From Gymnogyps californianus (lineage: Eukaryota; Chordata; Aves; Accipitriformes; Cathartidae), in contig NC_059473.1 in assembly GCF_018139145.2 (NCBI RefSeq), positions 68,430,707 through 68,494,706 of the forward strand: DNA of 64,000 nucleotides, read 5' to 3'. Below are positions 35,563-48,960 of this stretch, one piece after another (within the stretch, counting starts at the first letter, position 1; each line of letters starts with the position of its first letter). A program made the position numbers and the translations under genes. Under the pieces are notes generated by a model that saw only the letters and a list, made by a program, of their open reading frames with translations, did not search any database and was not told the origin of the DNA.

Positions 35563-38222
35563 ACTCCTTAAATTTAACTGCATTGAAAATAATTATAATG
35601 TCCTATGACTATAGTATTTTCATTTTCCAGGGGGAGAAATTTGCCAATATGTAATATGGTCTCACGTACCTGATTGCACATTACCTCCAAATCTGTGAGA
35701 ACCTGCAAGAATGGTAAAGCTGAAGAGGTCACGCTGTTTAGGTTGGAAAAGGGCCAGCTGCATCATTGGCTGAACATCTAGGCTGCCTTCGAAATGGATG
35801 CACAAAACCCATGTTGAAATGGTACGACATATGCCCATTACTAAATCTCAAAACTTCTTTGTTGTTGTTTCATCAAAATTCTTTGTGTGAAGAAAAGGGG
35901 GCCCAGTCCTAAGAAGGCCACGGCAGCTGCAATTCCTGCTGACCTCACTAGGAGTTGGAAGTGCAGCACTGGAAGCTAAAGGATTTGTTCCGATCACATG
36001 GGTACATGCTTGGAGAAGTTTCTTCAGAACCAGTAGAAGCATAGACATATAAAACTCGCACAAGCTTCGTCCTAACAGAGGTCTTTAAGACTGCATGCCG
36101 TATTCATTTTCTGAATACATGGTCTCTGTATTGTCTAGGATGATCAGTAATTCTCTGAAAGATAAAAGTAGAAAATACTGAGCTCCTGGGGAAAGGATAG
36201 ACCTATAACCCTTTATTTCCCTCAGTCAGAACTTCACAAGTATTTTTACTGAAATATAACAGGACACACAAATATTTTAAAGAAGTGGAAAAAATTTCCA
36301 GTCCCTCAAATGTTCTTACAATACTTTAGTTTGTTTTTTCCACATAACCTCTTATTATATTTTAGTTTGGTTTTCAACAACAACTAGAAGTTCATAATTT
36401 CTTACTTCAAAATACACTTTTGGAAACTGAAACTTTTCAGGTTTTTCTGTCAGAAGTTTTGTTTTCCAGATTTTGATAGATATCCTACTCTCCCTCAATG
36501 CTATCTTTAAAAAATTTGGGGCATTGAAGCCAGTTTGTTTCAATTATTTGAGGGGAATATAAGATGGTACAAAGAAAAGAAATAAAAATAAAGGATTCTC
36601 ATTAATTTGCTTTCCTTTTCAAACAGAACTTTTTTATTTTAAAAATTACAATTTTCAAATCAATTTTGCAAGAAGTCAGTCAGACTATCCAGGGAATAAT
36701 CAGTATTGATAAGCAGGGATTCTGTTGAAACAGGTGATTTTAACCTGGGCTTCAAATAATTATGGGTATTTTTAATGCCTAGTATGCAGTGCTAAAAATC
36801 TTGTCTCCTGAATTTTTGTACTGGCTCTTGCAATCTGCTAAAACATCTTTTCTGTCTTTCTTATATACTGATTATATGCTACATCTTTACCTCACAGATT
36901 TGCTCTCCAGCCAGGTGCCACCACCAGTTTAAGAAAGGTTTGACTTTGTGGTGCAAATAGCTCTTGGAGCATGTAAATCTAAATGTCATCACATTGCAGC
37001 ATTTTAGCACAGGGTGATGATATTCTGTTTTGACACAGTGTCATCACGCTGCATCCCAGTAGGAAGATGTTTTGACACAAAGTGCTGACAAAACATCAAA
37101 ATGTTAACAATTGCTCTTTAATATTCATGTGTTCTGTGATGCCTGGAGCATACTAACTGATAATAGCAAGACAGAGGACCAGTAAAGATTGCTGTTAAAT
37201 ATATTTATTTATTTTTTATACAAACAGGTTCCTACTGAATATTCCTACCCAAGTGAAGGTGAAGACATGCCTCCATAAGGACTACCAAACAGGATACTAC
37301 CAACCTAGCATCTTAATCTACAGAAAAGGAAAAAAAAAACCAAATCCACAAAACCCCCTTCTTTCTATCTTCTTTTTTTTGTTTTTACAATGCACAAAGA
37401 AAAATAAACTAATGGTCAGAAATAGCAGCGTGGAAGAAGCATGATCTTAATATGAGAGACTGGAAGTAACATTTGGTGGAGACTATTATGACTGCCTACA
37501 TGTGAAAGAACAGGCTTGTATAAGAAGAGGATTAAGTCTTCTGAGAAACATCTCAAGATTTTTGGGTGTGAGGCACGGTGAAGGGAGGAAAGGTTTCAAG
37601 CTGAACAGAGTCAGTAAGGAGCCAGCTTGCTTGGGGTTCCAGTTAGCTGGTCTGCCCAGAAACCCACAGCTCAGCATCCTGGACATGCAAACAGCCAAGC
37701 AAGCAAGAAAACTGCAAGGGGTTTGCACCCTAGAGCTGGAAGCAGCAACTCTATCAATTAGCTCACCTAAGGCAGAAGCTCTCACATAAGTTTCTCAACA
37801 TGCTTCACAGAAGGGATGCAGGCTGCGGTTTTCCTGAACTCCGTTGTTACTGAACCCAAACCCGGGTTTAACCTGAACAATAGCCTTGTGCAACGCACCA
37901 GGCAGCAGCTGGCACAAAGAAGCCGCAGATCGAGGCGGTCCACCAGCCAGGCTGAAAGGAGCAGCAGCACGACACTGGGTCGAAGGCAAGATTTGTACAG
38001 TCACATGTTCTTCCCACTCTCCAGCCTGTTCCCACACAGCACCGGCACAGAAAGCTGCATGACAGCCACATTATTCATAACATTTCATGATGTTAATTTT
38101 ATTTTCATCAGTCAGCTAAAGTGCATTAATTTTTTTAACTATTATTTTTAACTATTATTAATTAACTATTTATTTTAAGGCAATGCTAATAAACCAGTAA
38201 AATCATTATTTTACCATTTAGA

Positions 38223-38268
38223 ATGATTAGTACATGGCACTGTACATGATTAGTACATGACACTTATC
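38223..38268. repeat. Two-copy 23-bp tandem duplication
   Basis: Two adjacent 23-bp units begin identically with ATGATTAGTACATG and diverge toward their 3' ends. Neither belongs to a recognisable element. Confidence 0.75.
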
Positions 38269-40173
38269 TGGTGTTTTTAACATGAACCACTCTGGAAATA
38301 TTGACAGTTTTGACAATACGAGACCTGTAGTTGTTTTCCAGTCTTGAGCCACACTTCTCTTTATGACTTTATATTTGAGATTACAGTGTTTACCAGAAAG
38401 AAGGTGACATATTGAGAAATGACAACTCTGGAGAAATTTTCAAGCCACAGGTATGCCTAAGTACTACAGATTAGCATAAACATAAAATTATCCCTCGTCA
38501 TCTGCAAGTACATAATATTATGCATGCAAATCCATTCTGATTTGTGAATATAGCTATTGATTTCTTTGGATCTATCAAATGATTAAAAGTTACTTACTTG
38601 CATATACGTGTGTGCAGAATCAGATCCTTAATAAAACCTGTGTCTGGACATGTTACTCTTTCCTCATGAATTTTCACTAGCTGCAACAGTATAGGCTTGC
38701 TATTGTTATAGCATTGAATTACTTGCACTAATGGTCATGAAACTTAGATTTCATCTCTTTCTTTAAAAGGTGAGAGCCAAGGAGAGGCTCACATGTTCTC
38801 ATGGTCTGAAACAAAAAATATTTTATTCTAAAGGATTATCGTTAATGTAAAAATTTGGTCCTGAGCCCATTTCTCCAAGGATTAGTCTCTCCAAAGTTTC
38901 TGGCACATGTTTAAGTTACATTTGAATATAATGAATGACTGTCATGAAGAAGGCCATAATCACCAGCCTGTGCTGAATGTGTCCTGCACTGTTATAGGCT
39001 GAATCCTGTAATAGTTCAGCACCTTCATTTCTTATTGACTTCACTAGGACCAAGGTCCTTAGAACAAAAACTGACTGGATGATGACAATTCCATTTTATG
39101 CAACTTTCAAGGTTTAACATTTGTTTTGGTTTCATGTTGAACTGTCTATTATTGTACTGAAACCTGAACTGTTCAGCTAGGATCCCAAGCGGCATTTCTT
39201 GATTTACTTCCACATCACTTTGAATCTGGTAAAAAACTGAAATTAGCTTTCCCAAATGAATGCAGTAGAATGCAAGACAGTCTCTTTTTTCCCTGGAAAA
39301 AAAACCCAAAACCCCTTTGCAGCTCAAAACTTGAAAGGAGAAAAATGAACCTGAGGGCTTTTGTCCAAGTAACTCATAGGTGTGAACCTCAGCACTTCCT
39401 CGGCTCCAGGTCTCTGGGTGCTGCACAGTCTTTGTGTCACTGCTGCCCAATGCGAAGTCCCTTGGGCAATGCCCACTTATAACCACACAGCCAAGGAGCG
39501 TGACTGGTTTGTGTGTGCATCAGCCTTGGGTTTCCACCCCAGGCAATGTGAGCAGGAGCATGCACCACCACCTTGCCCATGTGGGCACTCCACTCCACTG
39601 TGACAGCATACATGCACTCTTAATACAATTTCAAGTCGTTTCTAGAGGAAAGCTGTAGTTAACAGCTGATTGGACTTTTATAAAAATGTATGTAAGTGGT
39701 AAACACATGTTTTAGGGTTGGGTTCCTTAGCAGATGGATAGAATTACAGTGCACCGTTAATTTACAGAGCCACATAGGAGAGTTGCAGGCTCGCTCTCTT
39801 TCTCCACTCCTTCATGCTTCCTGATGCAGCCAAGCATCCAGGCCTGCGTGTGCATGTCACACAGAGTTATCTGCATATACCCAGCAAGCCTGACGCGCCT
39901 CACACATGTGCTAGCCATCTGTATGGTGCATGTGCAGGAGGTTCAGCGAGCTGCCGCATTTCTGCCTGTGATTTCCTGGACAAAGGAATGGGAGCTGTAT
40001 CCACACGCACTCACACCACGCTGAGGGTGTGTGAACACACACTCGGCCAGCGTGCCGGGGGCTGAGTCCAGCCCCCAGAGCGTGGCTGACTTCAGCTGCA
40101 GGTCTGCCTGTTTGTTGTGGGGTTTTCTCCTTTCATTTCTAGTCATTCTGTCAGTGTCTGCATTGATCTCCAT

Positions 40174-40190
40174 CTGACTGACTGACTGAC
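40174..40190. repeat. (CTGA)4 microsatellite
   Basis: Four tetranucleotide units plus one base, uninterrupted. Confidence 0.7.
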
Positions 40191-41477
40191 TTACCTTTCA
40201 GAGCCCAGACAGACTGGAGAAGCAATTGCCCTCTGCAACTGCAACCATGTGAAAGGTCTCTGAGCAAATCCTCTCACTTACTCAATTATCCCTTCACTGA
40301 AGTGATTTGCACCGCTGTGGGCAGGGAGACATGAATTCCCAGTGCACCACACTCATTTATCAGGTGAAATGAGGCAAAGAAAGCAAGGTCAGTGAGTGTC
40401 CATGCTGCTTACAAGCTGCAGAGCCCTCAAGCCTGTCATTGCCCAGATTACTTAAAAACTCATTCCCTGCCCAGCATACGATCCCCTTTATCAGCAGCTG
40501 CTCCTCAGTCACTGGCAAGAGGAAGCTTGTTAGCCTTTGTCACCGCGTCCAAGAGAGCAACGGGCACTACAGACAAAAGCCGCACCAGAGAAGGTAGTAC
40601 CCACGCTAGTGAAACAGGCTTTCTTCAGTCTTGGAGCATCAGCTGAAAAGCTCCTCATCCCCCTGATATGTTTTGATGGAAATCAGTATTGGCAAGAAGA
40701 CAAATCAGGAACAGGCAGATGGAAAATGATCACTTAAAGATTGTTTGGCTTTTTGGTCCTAGGACAAGTAATGGCAATAAAACTACATTACTCTGCAAGT
40801 TTCAGTGAACGATTTTAGCCTGCTTTCTTGTGGAAGGAAACTTCTTATGGCCATACTATTTATCTGTTTTTCTCTCTTGTTCCTAATAATTCCCATTTCT
40901 ACCAAAATTCAGAGAAAAGTAGGGATCTTTAAGAGAAAGATTTAATTCCTGGAAGTTTTGTGAAGACAGGTGTCCCTACAGAGAAAAGAAATCCTGTAAG
41001 TGTCCTAGCTAAATCTGACCTAGATCTGTAGGACAGCAAACTTCATTACTTTTGATGTCATCTCACTCTTACAGTCAGTTTTAATAAACAAACTGGGTCT
41101 AACTCAATTTCGACAGGCATCATTTGTGTAGCCTCTGAAGCCGGTAAGTTAATGAGCACAAGTGTTCAACAGGAAAATTCGGTGAAGAATATTTTACTAC
41201 CTGAATATGTATTTTTAAAGCCTAAACCCCATCTTTGAGCATTAGTCTAATTCTAATTAACCCTAGCATTAATGTGATTTGCTCAGATGCATTTTCATGC
41301 CTACAGGAGATACTCACATCACCCCATCTAACAGAGAAGATGGTTCTGGGATCATGGGCTGTCACTGTTCTCCTTCATGATCAAAGCAGAGCTCTGTTTG
41401 TAGGACTTTGGAGGAAAACGTGTCATGCTATCTATGTTAAATCAGTTATGATGAGATACAGATAAGTATAGATATAT

Positions 41478-41511
41478 GCACATACACGCAAACACACATA
41501 CACACTCACAG
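41478..41511. repeat. Degenerate CA-rich microsatellite
   Basis: CA and ACAC words with interruptions (catacacgcaaacacacata and on), typical of a decayed (CA)n tract. Confidence 0.6.
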
Positions 41512-43569
41512 CAGTTTCAGATTGCAGCATCCTCCCAGCTGTTCCTGCCTCTGGTTTACACCAGCATTTTACAGACAGTCCATCCAGGAGCCTTAGCATC
41601 ACACCAAGTGCTTAATGGTGCACACAAAAAGACTATGCTGTTGGGGTTGTGGTTTCATGTTTGCTGTCTGCATAGTCACCAGTTCTGATTACAAGGGTGC
41701 ATTTTGTCAGAAAATGGTGCATTTTGTCTTCTACACCACGGTAAATCAGGGGAGAGCTCTAGTGCTGCTGAGAAGTCATTACCGAGTTTGGGATTTACTG
41801 GAGACCTGTAATGTTGTGTTGCAAGTCAATAAGAGGTTGGCTTGCTCTGTGCCACTAACCTTTCTGTTACTGCCAAAGGGCAAGTTACCTGGTTCTTATG
41901 TCTAGTTCTGTGATCTATACAGCAAAAAAAACAAGTTAGAAATTTACTACACTGTTTTAAATGACATTCTTCATAACTTGGAGTGTGATGGCAGCACATG
42001 GGGTGAGATCCTAGTTTTTTTTCTCTGATGGGCAGCTCAAAACACAGGTATTTTGGGCAAAAATCACTCTGCCAGGTTGTAAGCCACTTTGAGTGGGCCC
42101 TGCTGCTGAGGAGGCCAGGTCAGCTTTGAGAACTGATGTCTAAAACTTCACCACAGAGCTATGCACAGCTTTCAAGGACTAAGAAACCTGGGGCTTGTAC
42201 AGGCTGTGAGGACTCTTCAGCCAGCTCGGTGCCCACTTGACATTTACTTGACAGATTATTGATATTTGGCTATTGAACGGTAATTCTCAAATTATCCATC
42301 CCATTATTTGTGTCTAGATTTGGCACTTGAGGCTGTCATGCAGAGAGATTTCATCAGCTTTCAGGATCATAAAAAATCTGATTATAATCATATCGACCAA
42401 GTTTGGCTATTCCTCTTTTCCTGTACTTTAAAGGGACACCAGTAGGTCTGCTTGTCCTGACATCAAACCTACCAGATTTCTTTTGATTTAAACGCAAATG
42501 CTATTTTCTGCTTCTTATCCATCCTTACAAACAGGCAGGATACTCTGGCCTTGATTCTACTGCTCTCGTTCACATCTACATCTGCAAGGCGGACAAGGTA
42601 CGAGAATAGCTGAATATGTATATGCTTCTTTCACAGAAAATCTTGGGCCAGTGGTGAGCATGTTCCCCAGCCGAGAAGATGAGTGAGATACGAGGGATGA
42701 GGGAATCCTACCACTGCAGTGTGAAGATGGGAAATGTGTCTGCACAGCAGCTGTTTCAGAAGTGATATAGCTTTTTTTCTTTTTTTTTTAACATAAAACG
42801 GACATTAACAGAAATTTTGGGGCTTCATCCATATAATAAGGTTCCTTTAACAGGATGCTTTATATTTTACTACCTTGCGTTTTCTTGTCTCTGAACTAGA
42901 CTTTTCAGTGCAGGGCTGGCATAAAAGCAGTAACTATGCTTATGTGGGCTTTTTCATGGAGAGCAGGCCAAGCGACTGGCATTGCAGAAAGCACCTCTAA
43001 GAAGAGATTTTGAAAAGGCTCTTGGAGCCACCTTCCCACCCCTCCTCATGGAACAATGAAAACATTGCTAATTATCCTCCATTTCTCCAATTTCTTGCGT
43101 GCATGAAGTGTGTGAAGCCCACAGTTTAAAGCTTATGTGTTATTTGTGTAGCATTCTTGGGGCTAGATTTTGACTCTGTGCCACCGGCTGCATTATGGGC
43201 TGGCAAAGAAAAGGTCTGACCTCTGCTGATGGTCCCCAGAGCCATGGTGAGTTTGGCTGCAGCTCTGGAGAGGTACATGTCTCCTCTGCAGTTTACACAT
43301 CTCTCTGCTGGTTGGTGAGGAAAGGGGCAGTATCACATGGCTTGAATTTTTCACTTTGAATGCAGCTGCTTGTCACAGGCAGTATCAGATGAGAGAAAAT
43401 GGAATGCAAGCTGTAGGATGGTTCACTTCAGGATAGCACCCTAAGGCATCTGAAATCGATGGGAATCTTACTTCTTCCTGGTGAGCTCTTTCAGATCAGC
43501 TTTGCTCCTGTTGGAATAGTTGTGTGTAACCGCAATGTAAGGAACAGGATAAGAAAGCAGGGGAAATGC

Positions 43570-43715
43570 ATTCAGTGCCTTGCTCCATGACCCTGAGTCC
43601 GTCACCTTTTATCTGTGTCCCACCCTTTTTCTATTCTATTTAATGGTAAGTGCCTCACAGTTGGGATTACCTCCTGCCATGTGTACACTCAGTGCACAGT
43701 GAGGCCCTGATCTCA
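43570..43715 (+). repeat. MIR-like SINE body fragment
   Basis: The order 'ttgctccatgaccctgag', 'tccgtcacctttt', 'atttaatggtaagtgcctca' and 'cagtgaggccctgatctc' follows the body and tail of sauropsid MIR-like SINEs. In the consensus these blocks read 'tgaccttgggcaagtcactt', 'taaaatgggg...cctcac' and 'gtgaggcgctcaga'. It is strongly diverged and the tRNA-like head is not evident. Confidence 0.5.
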
Positions 43716-45313
43716 GAAACTGTCTAATGGCACAAGTAAAATAATCCAGAGCAAAAGTTTCAGTTTCCTTCTGAAACCATATATTTTGGTGATGATGAAA
43801 ATATGCCAAAGGCTAAGGTTGCACACAGAGTCACACTGAAACCAAAGCAAATATTCAAAGACAAAACATATAACTTCCTTTCCCTTGCTGCAGAGCTGTT
43901 GGATTCTCTTCTCGTACACAGAGAGTTTTTAGAGGGGTTTCATTGCAGCTCAGCTTTTTTCTTGTTTACTATAGACTGGATCTACTTCTCTCTTCATTAA
44001 AGTACAATTCCAAAGGCTGTTAGTAGGGATGAAACAAGGCTCCAAACTAAAAAGAAAAACAGTTATCATCAGCTGTATTTTCTGAGCTGGCAGGCTTTGA
44101 AAAAAACATGTATTTTTTATGCATGAGGCAAATACAAGATCTTGCTTTAAGAAGGCCTAGGGTTTTGATAGAAATCTTAGAGTCCTAGAGCACTTGCCCT
44201 GTTGAGCGCTAAATATCTTTGATGAATATGGAGTGCAATGTGGTACACAGATGACAGAGCAGGCGCTTAGAAAGTACAAAACACAACAAAAAATCCTAAC
44301 CCTTAGACAGTGAGATTAAGCAGATAGGATGATACTACACAGAACTCCGCAGACACTACATGTGCAGACATGCACTAAATCACAGCCTTTTATAAAGTCA
44401 TGCAGGCTGCCATTTAAGATCTATCATCAGCTCCGGTGAACATGATGGACTATCTGGTGAGTGGGTGCAGTGCCATGCTAACAGATGGGTATGAATGTAA
44501 ACAGGCAAGAGACTGCACAGGAGCTTCAGGATGGGCCCACTCAGGTTGCAGGTGAGACAGGAACGGGGAAACTTTCACGTTGTTTCTATGGTTTCTACCT
44601 CTTGGCATCAGCACATGTGATTGGCATGCCTCTCTGGGGCTGGATTGCTACTGAAGGGTTATAAAACAGCTCTTGTGCGTGCAGAAGGTGGGATCTTTAA
44701 AATCCAACTACTGTCAGAGCTTCAGGAAAGAAAGCGGAATGAATGGAGAGACAAAAGCATGGACGAAACCTCTTCTCGTTTCATCAACGCAAACCCCCTC
44801 TGGAGTCAGCAGAGGTCTGGGTGCCTTCAGTCAGCCCAGTGCTGTCAGCACTGAGCAGGTATGGAGGATGCTTCTTCCTCAGAGAAGTCATCTTGCAGGC
44901 AAACCCCGCTGATGAACAGGGCCTTCTGTGTGGTCACAGTGTGACCAAGCAATTTTCTTTTAGTGGGTAGAGATTATTCTAGTGGCTTTGGCTTCTCAAT
45001 TTGAAAGCAACTTGCTTGAGCAATAATCTGTTTATTTAATCATTTGCCACACAGTATGCATAGCTGTCAGATGACAAAAATCCACCTTACTCTGTCAGCC
45101 AAAATTGATTTTTTGCAAATAATTAATTTTTATCTTGCTTCATCTTTGAGGAATTAAGTCCCCCTTGATATAAGACCTTTTTCTTTCTCAAGGTTCCTCA
45201 GATGAAATATGCTGCAGCTTTACAGTTGAGTTTGTGCTTGTCTATCATTTATATTATTTTTGTTTCAAATCACCAGGTCAAACTCTGTCCTCACTTACTC
45301 TCGTGCAACCGCA

Positions 45314-45360
45314 GAGACTTCAGTGTGGCTGCAATCGAGGATGGAATCTGACCCATTGTG
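45314..45360. repeat. Remnant of an old sauropsid dispersed repeat
   Basis: The pieces 'agacttcagtgtggctgcaa' and 'atggaatctgacccattgtg' resemble the 'agacttcagtggagttacac' and 'gaatctgacccatt' phrases of the same old repeat suspected at 35526-35562. Only a short stretch is preserved. Confidence 0.4.
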
Positions 45361-48300
45361 TTTGTTTTTAATCGGAATATGCATGACTTAATGTTGCCTT
45401 CTCCTTTATTCTAATCTCCCAGGGCAGTCTGAAGAATCAGATGTTGAATCTCAAGAGATTTCTCCCCAGTGAAATATTCTAAATATGTCAGGAAAAATGT
45501 TTTGTCAATTCCAGCTTGTTGATTCACCCCAGCCAGCTGGCTGGGCAGGCTCAACCACTACACGCTGCCATACAAACTGGGAGGTCGGAGCTGGGCGCAT
45601 GCAGGCAGGATGGTGGGGCCCTGTGCTAGAGCAGATTGGATGGATTCCACATATTGTAGTAGATGATGTGTTTGGTCTTCTGAGGGAAGGGGAGGTTGCA
45701 CGCCAGCTGTCACTCAGGACTTCATTTAACCGACTGAAGTAGAGAGAAGTTGGAGTTAAGGCTTATCCCCATGTTTTCACCATCCTTGACTAGATTCTGC
45801 CCTGCCCTTTCTACCAAAAAGCATCAGAGCCGTGGTGCACTTCTGAAGATGGAGGAGCTGGAGACTCTGCCTTGCCAACCTCCAGATCTACTAATACTTG
45901 CTGAAGGGTTCCACACAGACAAAAAGCATCCCCCATCAAAATGAGCACTTCAGAAATTGCCTTTCATGAAGATCTAATATATTTTTTAGCATTCTTGAAA
46001 ATAAAAAGGACGATTGACTTTTTACGTGGCTAATCATTAGAATTAAGGATAAATTGGCCTTTTTTTTCCTTGACAAAACTGATCTAGATCCTGCAAATAA
46101 TCTGGAAAGTTGTCATTTATCTCTGACACACCAAGAGATTTCCCCAAAAAGGTGGATTTTCATTTTGTAGATTATGCGTATTACAATAGCAAAGGAAAGA
46201 TGGTAATGGTGGCGACCATTGTGGCCATGTTAAGAACATCCCCTTAGTTGGGGACAGCTTGAATAGGCACACATTTTGAGAAACCACTAGTTTTATGTTC
46301 ACATGTGACTGTGTGGAAGAGGAGCATCATGCTACTGGTACCATGGGAGGGCGCTGAGGTGTTTAACAAATCAGAAGGAAAGCGTGTGTCAAACCAACAA
46401 AAACAATCGTCTTCCAGAGGTGCAAGTTCTTCTCTTTGAAACCATGAATTTGTGAGCAGAAGCCCTCTGTGTTAATGACATTTTTAATACTAGAGGGCGT
46501 TTTATGAAAGTAAGGCATGACTATTTCACTGAGGGTTATATTTTCATAGCACTTCAAGTGCTTAGATCTGCGTATTGCCCTTGCCTTGGATCATAGCCCT
46601 AAAGACCAAAACAATATTATAGGTTCCTTAGTGCAAAATGAGCAGGGAAAACAACCAAAGCAAAGGAGCAGACACACAAAGCAATACACAAAGAGACAAA
46701 CGATACAAAGCAGAAACAGACTTAGACATCAGAGGTCAACCCACAAGATATTGTGAGGGGTGAACATGTAAAAAAGAAAATTCTTCCAAGGAAAGTAGTC
46801 ACAAAATGGTTTCTGAGAAAGCTGCAGGGCTCCCTCATATGGGCTCCTCATGCAATATGTACCTCTTGCTGTCCTGCATTTGGCTTTGGCACACACATGA
46901 CACAATAAGAAAGCAGTCATGAACCACTTTTTTGGTTGGGATATGTTTATCTATAGAGATTTTAATTCAACTCTAATTTTAATGAAGGCTTGTTGTAGAA
47001 ATTGAGAGGGTTCATTATAACTGAAAATATATGTAGCAAAAAAAAAAGAACACAACTTTGTTTTGACCTTACTTTGCTGACTGTTGCTTCACTTAACAAG
47101 AGATACACCAACATGTCTTACAGAATTAAAATCTACCAGACCAACACACGGTCAGAATAACAGAAATAGAGAGAGAGGGATACATGTCAGAAGTGAAACA
47201 TGTTTTTTATTGCTAACCTATCCCATTTGCCATAATGTTCTATACCCAGCAAAAGAAACTTCAGTCAATATAATCAATATTTTGATGTTTCCTCCTAAAA
47301 TGTAAACCCTGCCTTGTAGATCATTAATAGAAAGAAGTTTTAACAGCACCTGTTCTAGGCCATTGGAATAAATGTCATATTTTGCATATGCTTCTAAAAA
47401 TTACGGTGCAATATTAGCCCAACTATTTCAGTGGCTCAAAAGCTACAACACCTACCTTCTCACTGGATAACTGTTGCAGATTTTCAACTGTCCTCAAGTG
47501 ATCCCTGCTGACTTATGCTCAGGGTTGTCCCTGTCAGTGTGAACACTGTCAAAGACCCGGAAAGAAGAAATGCTTCAATTTCTCATAGGAAACAACAGTG
47601 AGCAAACTGGGTGCTTAAGTTAGGCATATTGATAAGTGTGATGTGATATTCAAAAGTAAGCACCCTCCAGAAGGATCCTTATTTCTGCAAGCAACAAGTT
47701 ATATGGCTCATCCTTAGTGTAAATGAGAGGCCTCTTCCAGCTCTTTCCTGTCACATCTGTACAATGATTTTTACATGACCCTAGATATTTCCAGTTTCTC
47801 CTAATCTAACTTAAGCTTGCTATGTCTTTGTCCATATTTTTCGTATGAGACTTATATGAGCCTCATTCAAGACTTACCTCCCAAAGTCCATGTCAAGCTA
47901 GGCATGGGCTGTCAGAAAGACTCTGAAAGGCAAGTCCCCTCTGGGCGCCCAGGTCTTGGAGCACATCCCAAAGGCAAACCCTGCCCCTGGTCACTTCTTG
48001 CTGGCTGGCCTTTATTCAGGAAAGCTTCGGTCCTCATGACTGAAACAAAACATCCTCAAGGAACTAATGAATAAGTCCATTTGCTTCCTGCCTCAAACAC
48101 TTCTAAAACATTAACCTGAAGCGTAAACGTTTCTGCCTTTCATTTCCTTGGGGATGACAGGAGAGAGAGACTGAGACTGATTGCAAAAGCTGTAGTGCTT
48201 GTCTGAAGTTTTTAGCCTGACTCTGGTCAGGCCCCAGGTGACCAGCTAATGAAAATAATTCAAACTTTACCAAAACAAGAGCCATTTATAATGTGGAAAT

Positions 48301-48898
48301 TCTAGACAGACAGCTCCACAAAACCCTGGGAACAAACACAGAGATAAATCTTTGCAAGAAAAAACACCCCTACCTCGCTACTCACAAGGTCAATTCTAAA
48401 TAGCATCGTGGGGCATAACCCCCACATGTGGCAGAAAATTAGTTAGTATTAGCTTTTTTTTAAGTACATCCATACCTGTGCGCTTGTTCCTCTGGAGTCA
48501 TGAGGTATGAGGAAACATTTGGCTTCAGAAATATTAGAAAGGCTTTTGAAACCCATGCCTTTTAAATAGATGGACTTTGGGATTATTTCTAAGAACAATT
48601 TCTATACTGCAAATGAAGGAGGAAGAAATGAACCATGGAAAACGGGTATAAAAGCCCTGATTTCAAATAAACACAACACAGCCATGAAACAAGACACAGA
48701 ACAATACGAGGAACATGTGTGAAAGAGGAAATCAGCTGGGGCTCTCCAGTAACACAACTGGAAGCTTTCAGATGTCAAAAACCTCCCAGAAACAGGAAAA
48801 GGAGGATGGCTTGCATGCCACGGCACATAGGCTCTGCAAGTTTGGAGCAAGCCAGCACCAAGGAAGCACAGCTGGAGGTAACCAGTGACAGAGAGCCA

Positions 48899-48960
48899 CA
48901 GCATCCCGGGGAAAGTGTGTGTTGGATTTCAGCATCCCGGGGAAAGTGTGTGTTGGATTT
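48899..48960. repeat. Exact 31-bp tandem duplication
   Basis: Two identical adjacent 31-bp units (48899-48929 and 48930-48960), each beginning CAGCATCCCGGGG and ending GTTGGATTT. Identity over all 31 bases means a recent duplication or gene conversion. The unit is not a multiple of three, which argues against selection on any frame through it. Confidence 0.95.

Larger units (their letters stand above)
30806..48898. other. Non-coding sequence, no gene recognised
   Basis: Apart from the short repeats and SINE-like pieces listed separately, this is unique AT-rich DNA. I looked for exon-like stretches with acceptor, open frame and donor and found none I would defend. No tRNA or other structured RNA gene was recognised. 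The sequence is compatible with an intergenic desert or a long intron. Confidence 0.65.

Noticed and set aside
35728..35752. 'tgtttaggttggaaaag' as a possible reverse-strand CR1 terminus.
   Set aside because: The match is only about 15 bp and no further CR1 block follows it.
47729..47760. 'gaggcctcttccagctctt' as a possible CR1 3' end.
   Set aside because: A short match without the upstream CR1 order or the terminal octamers.
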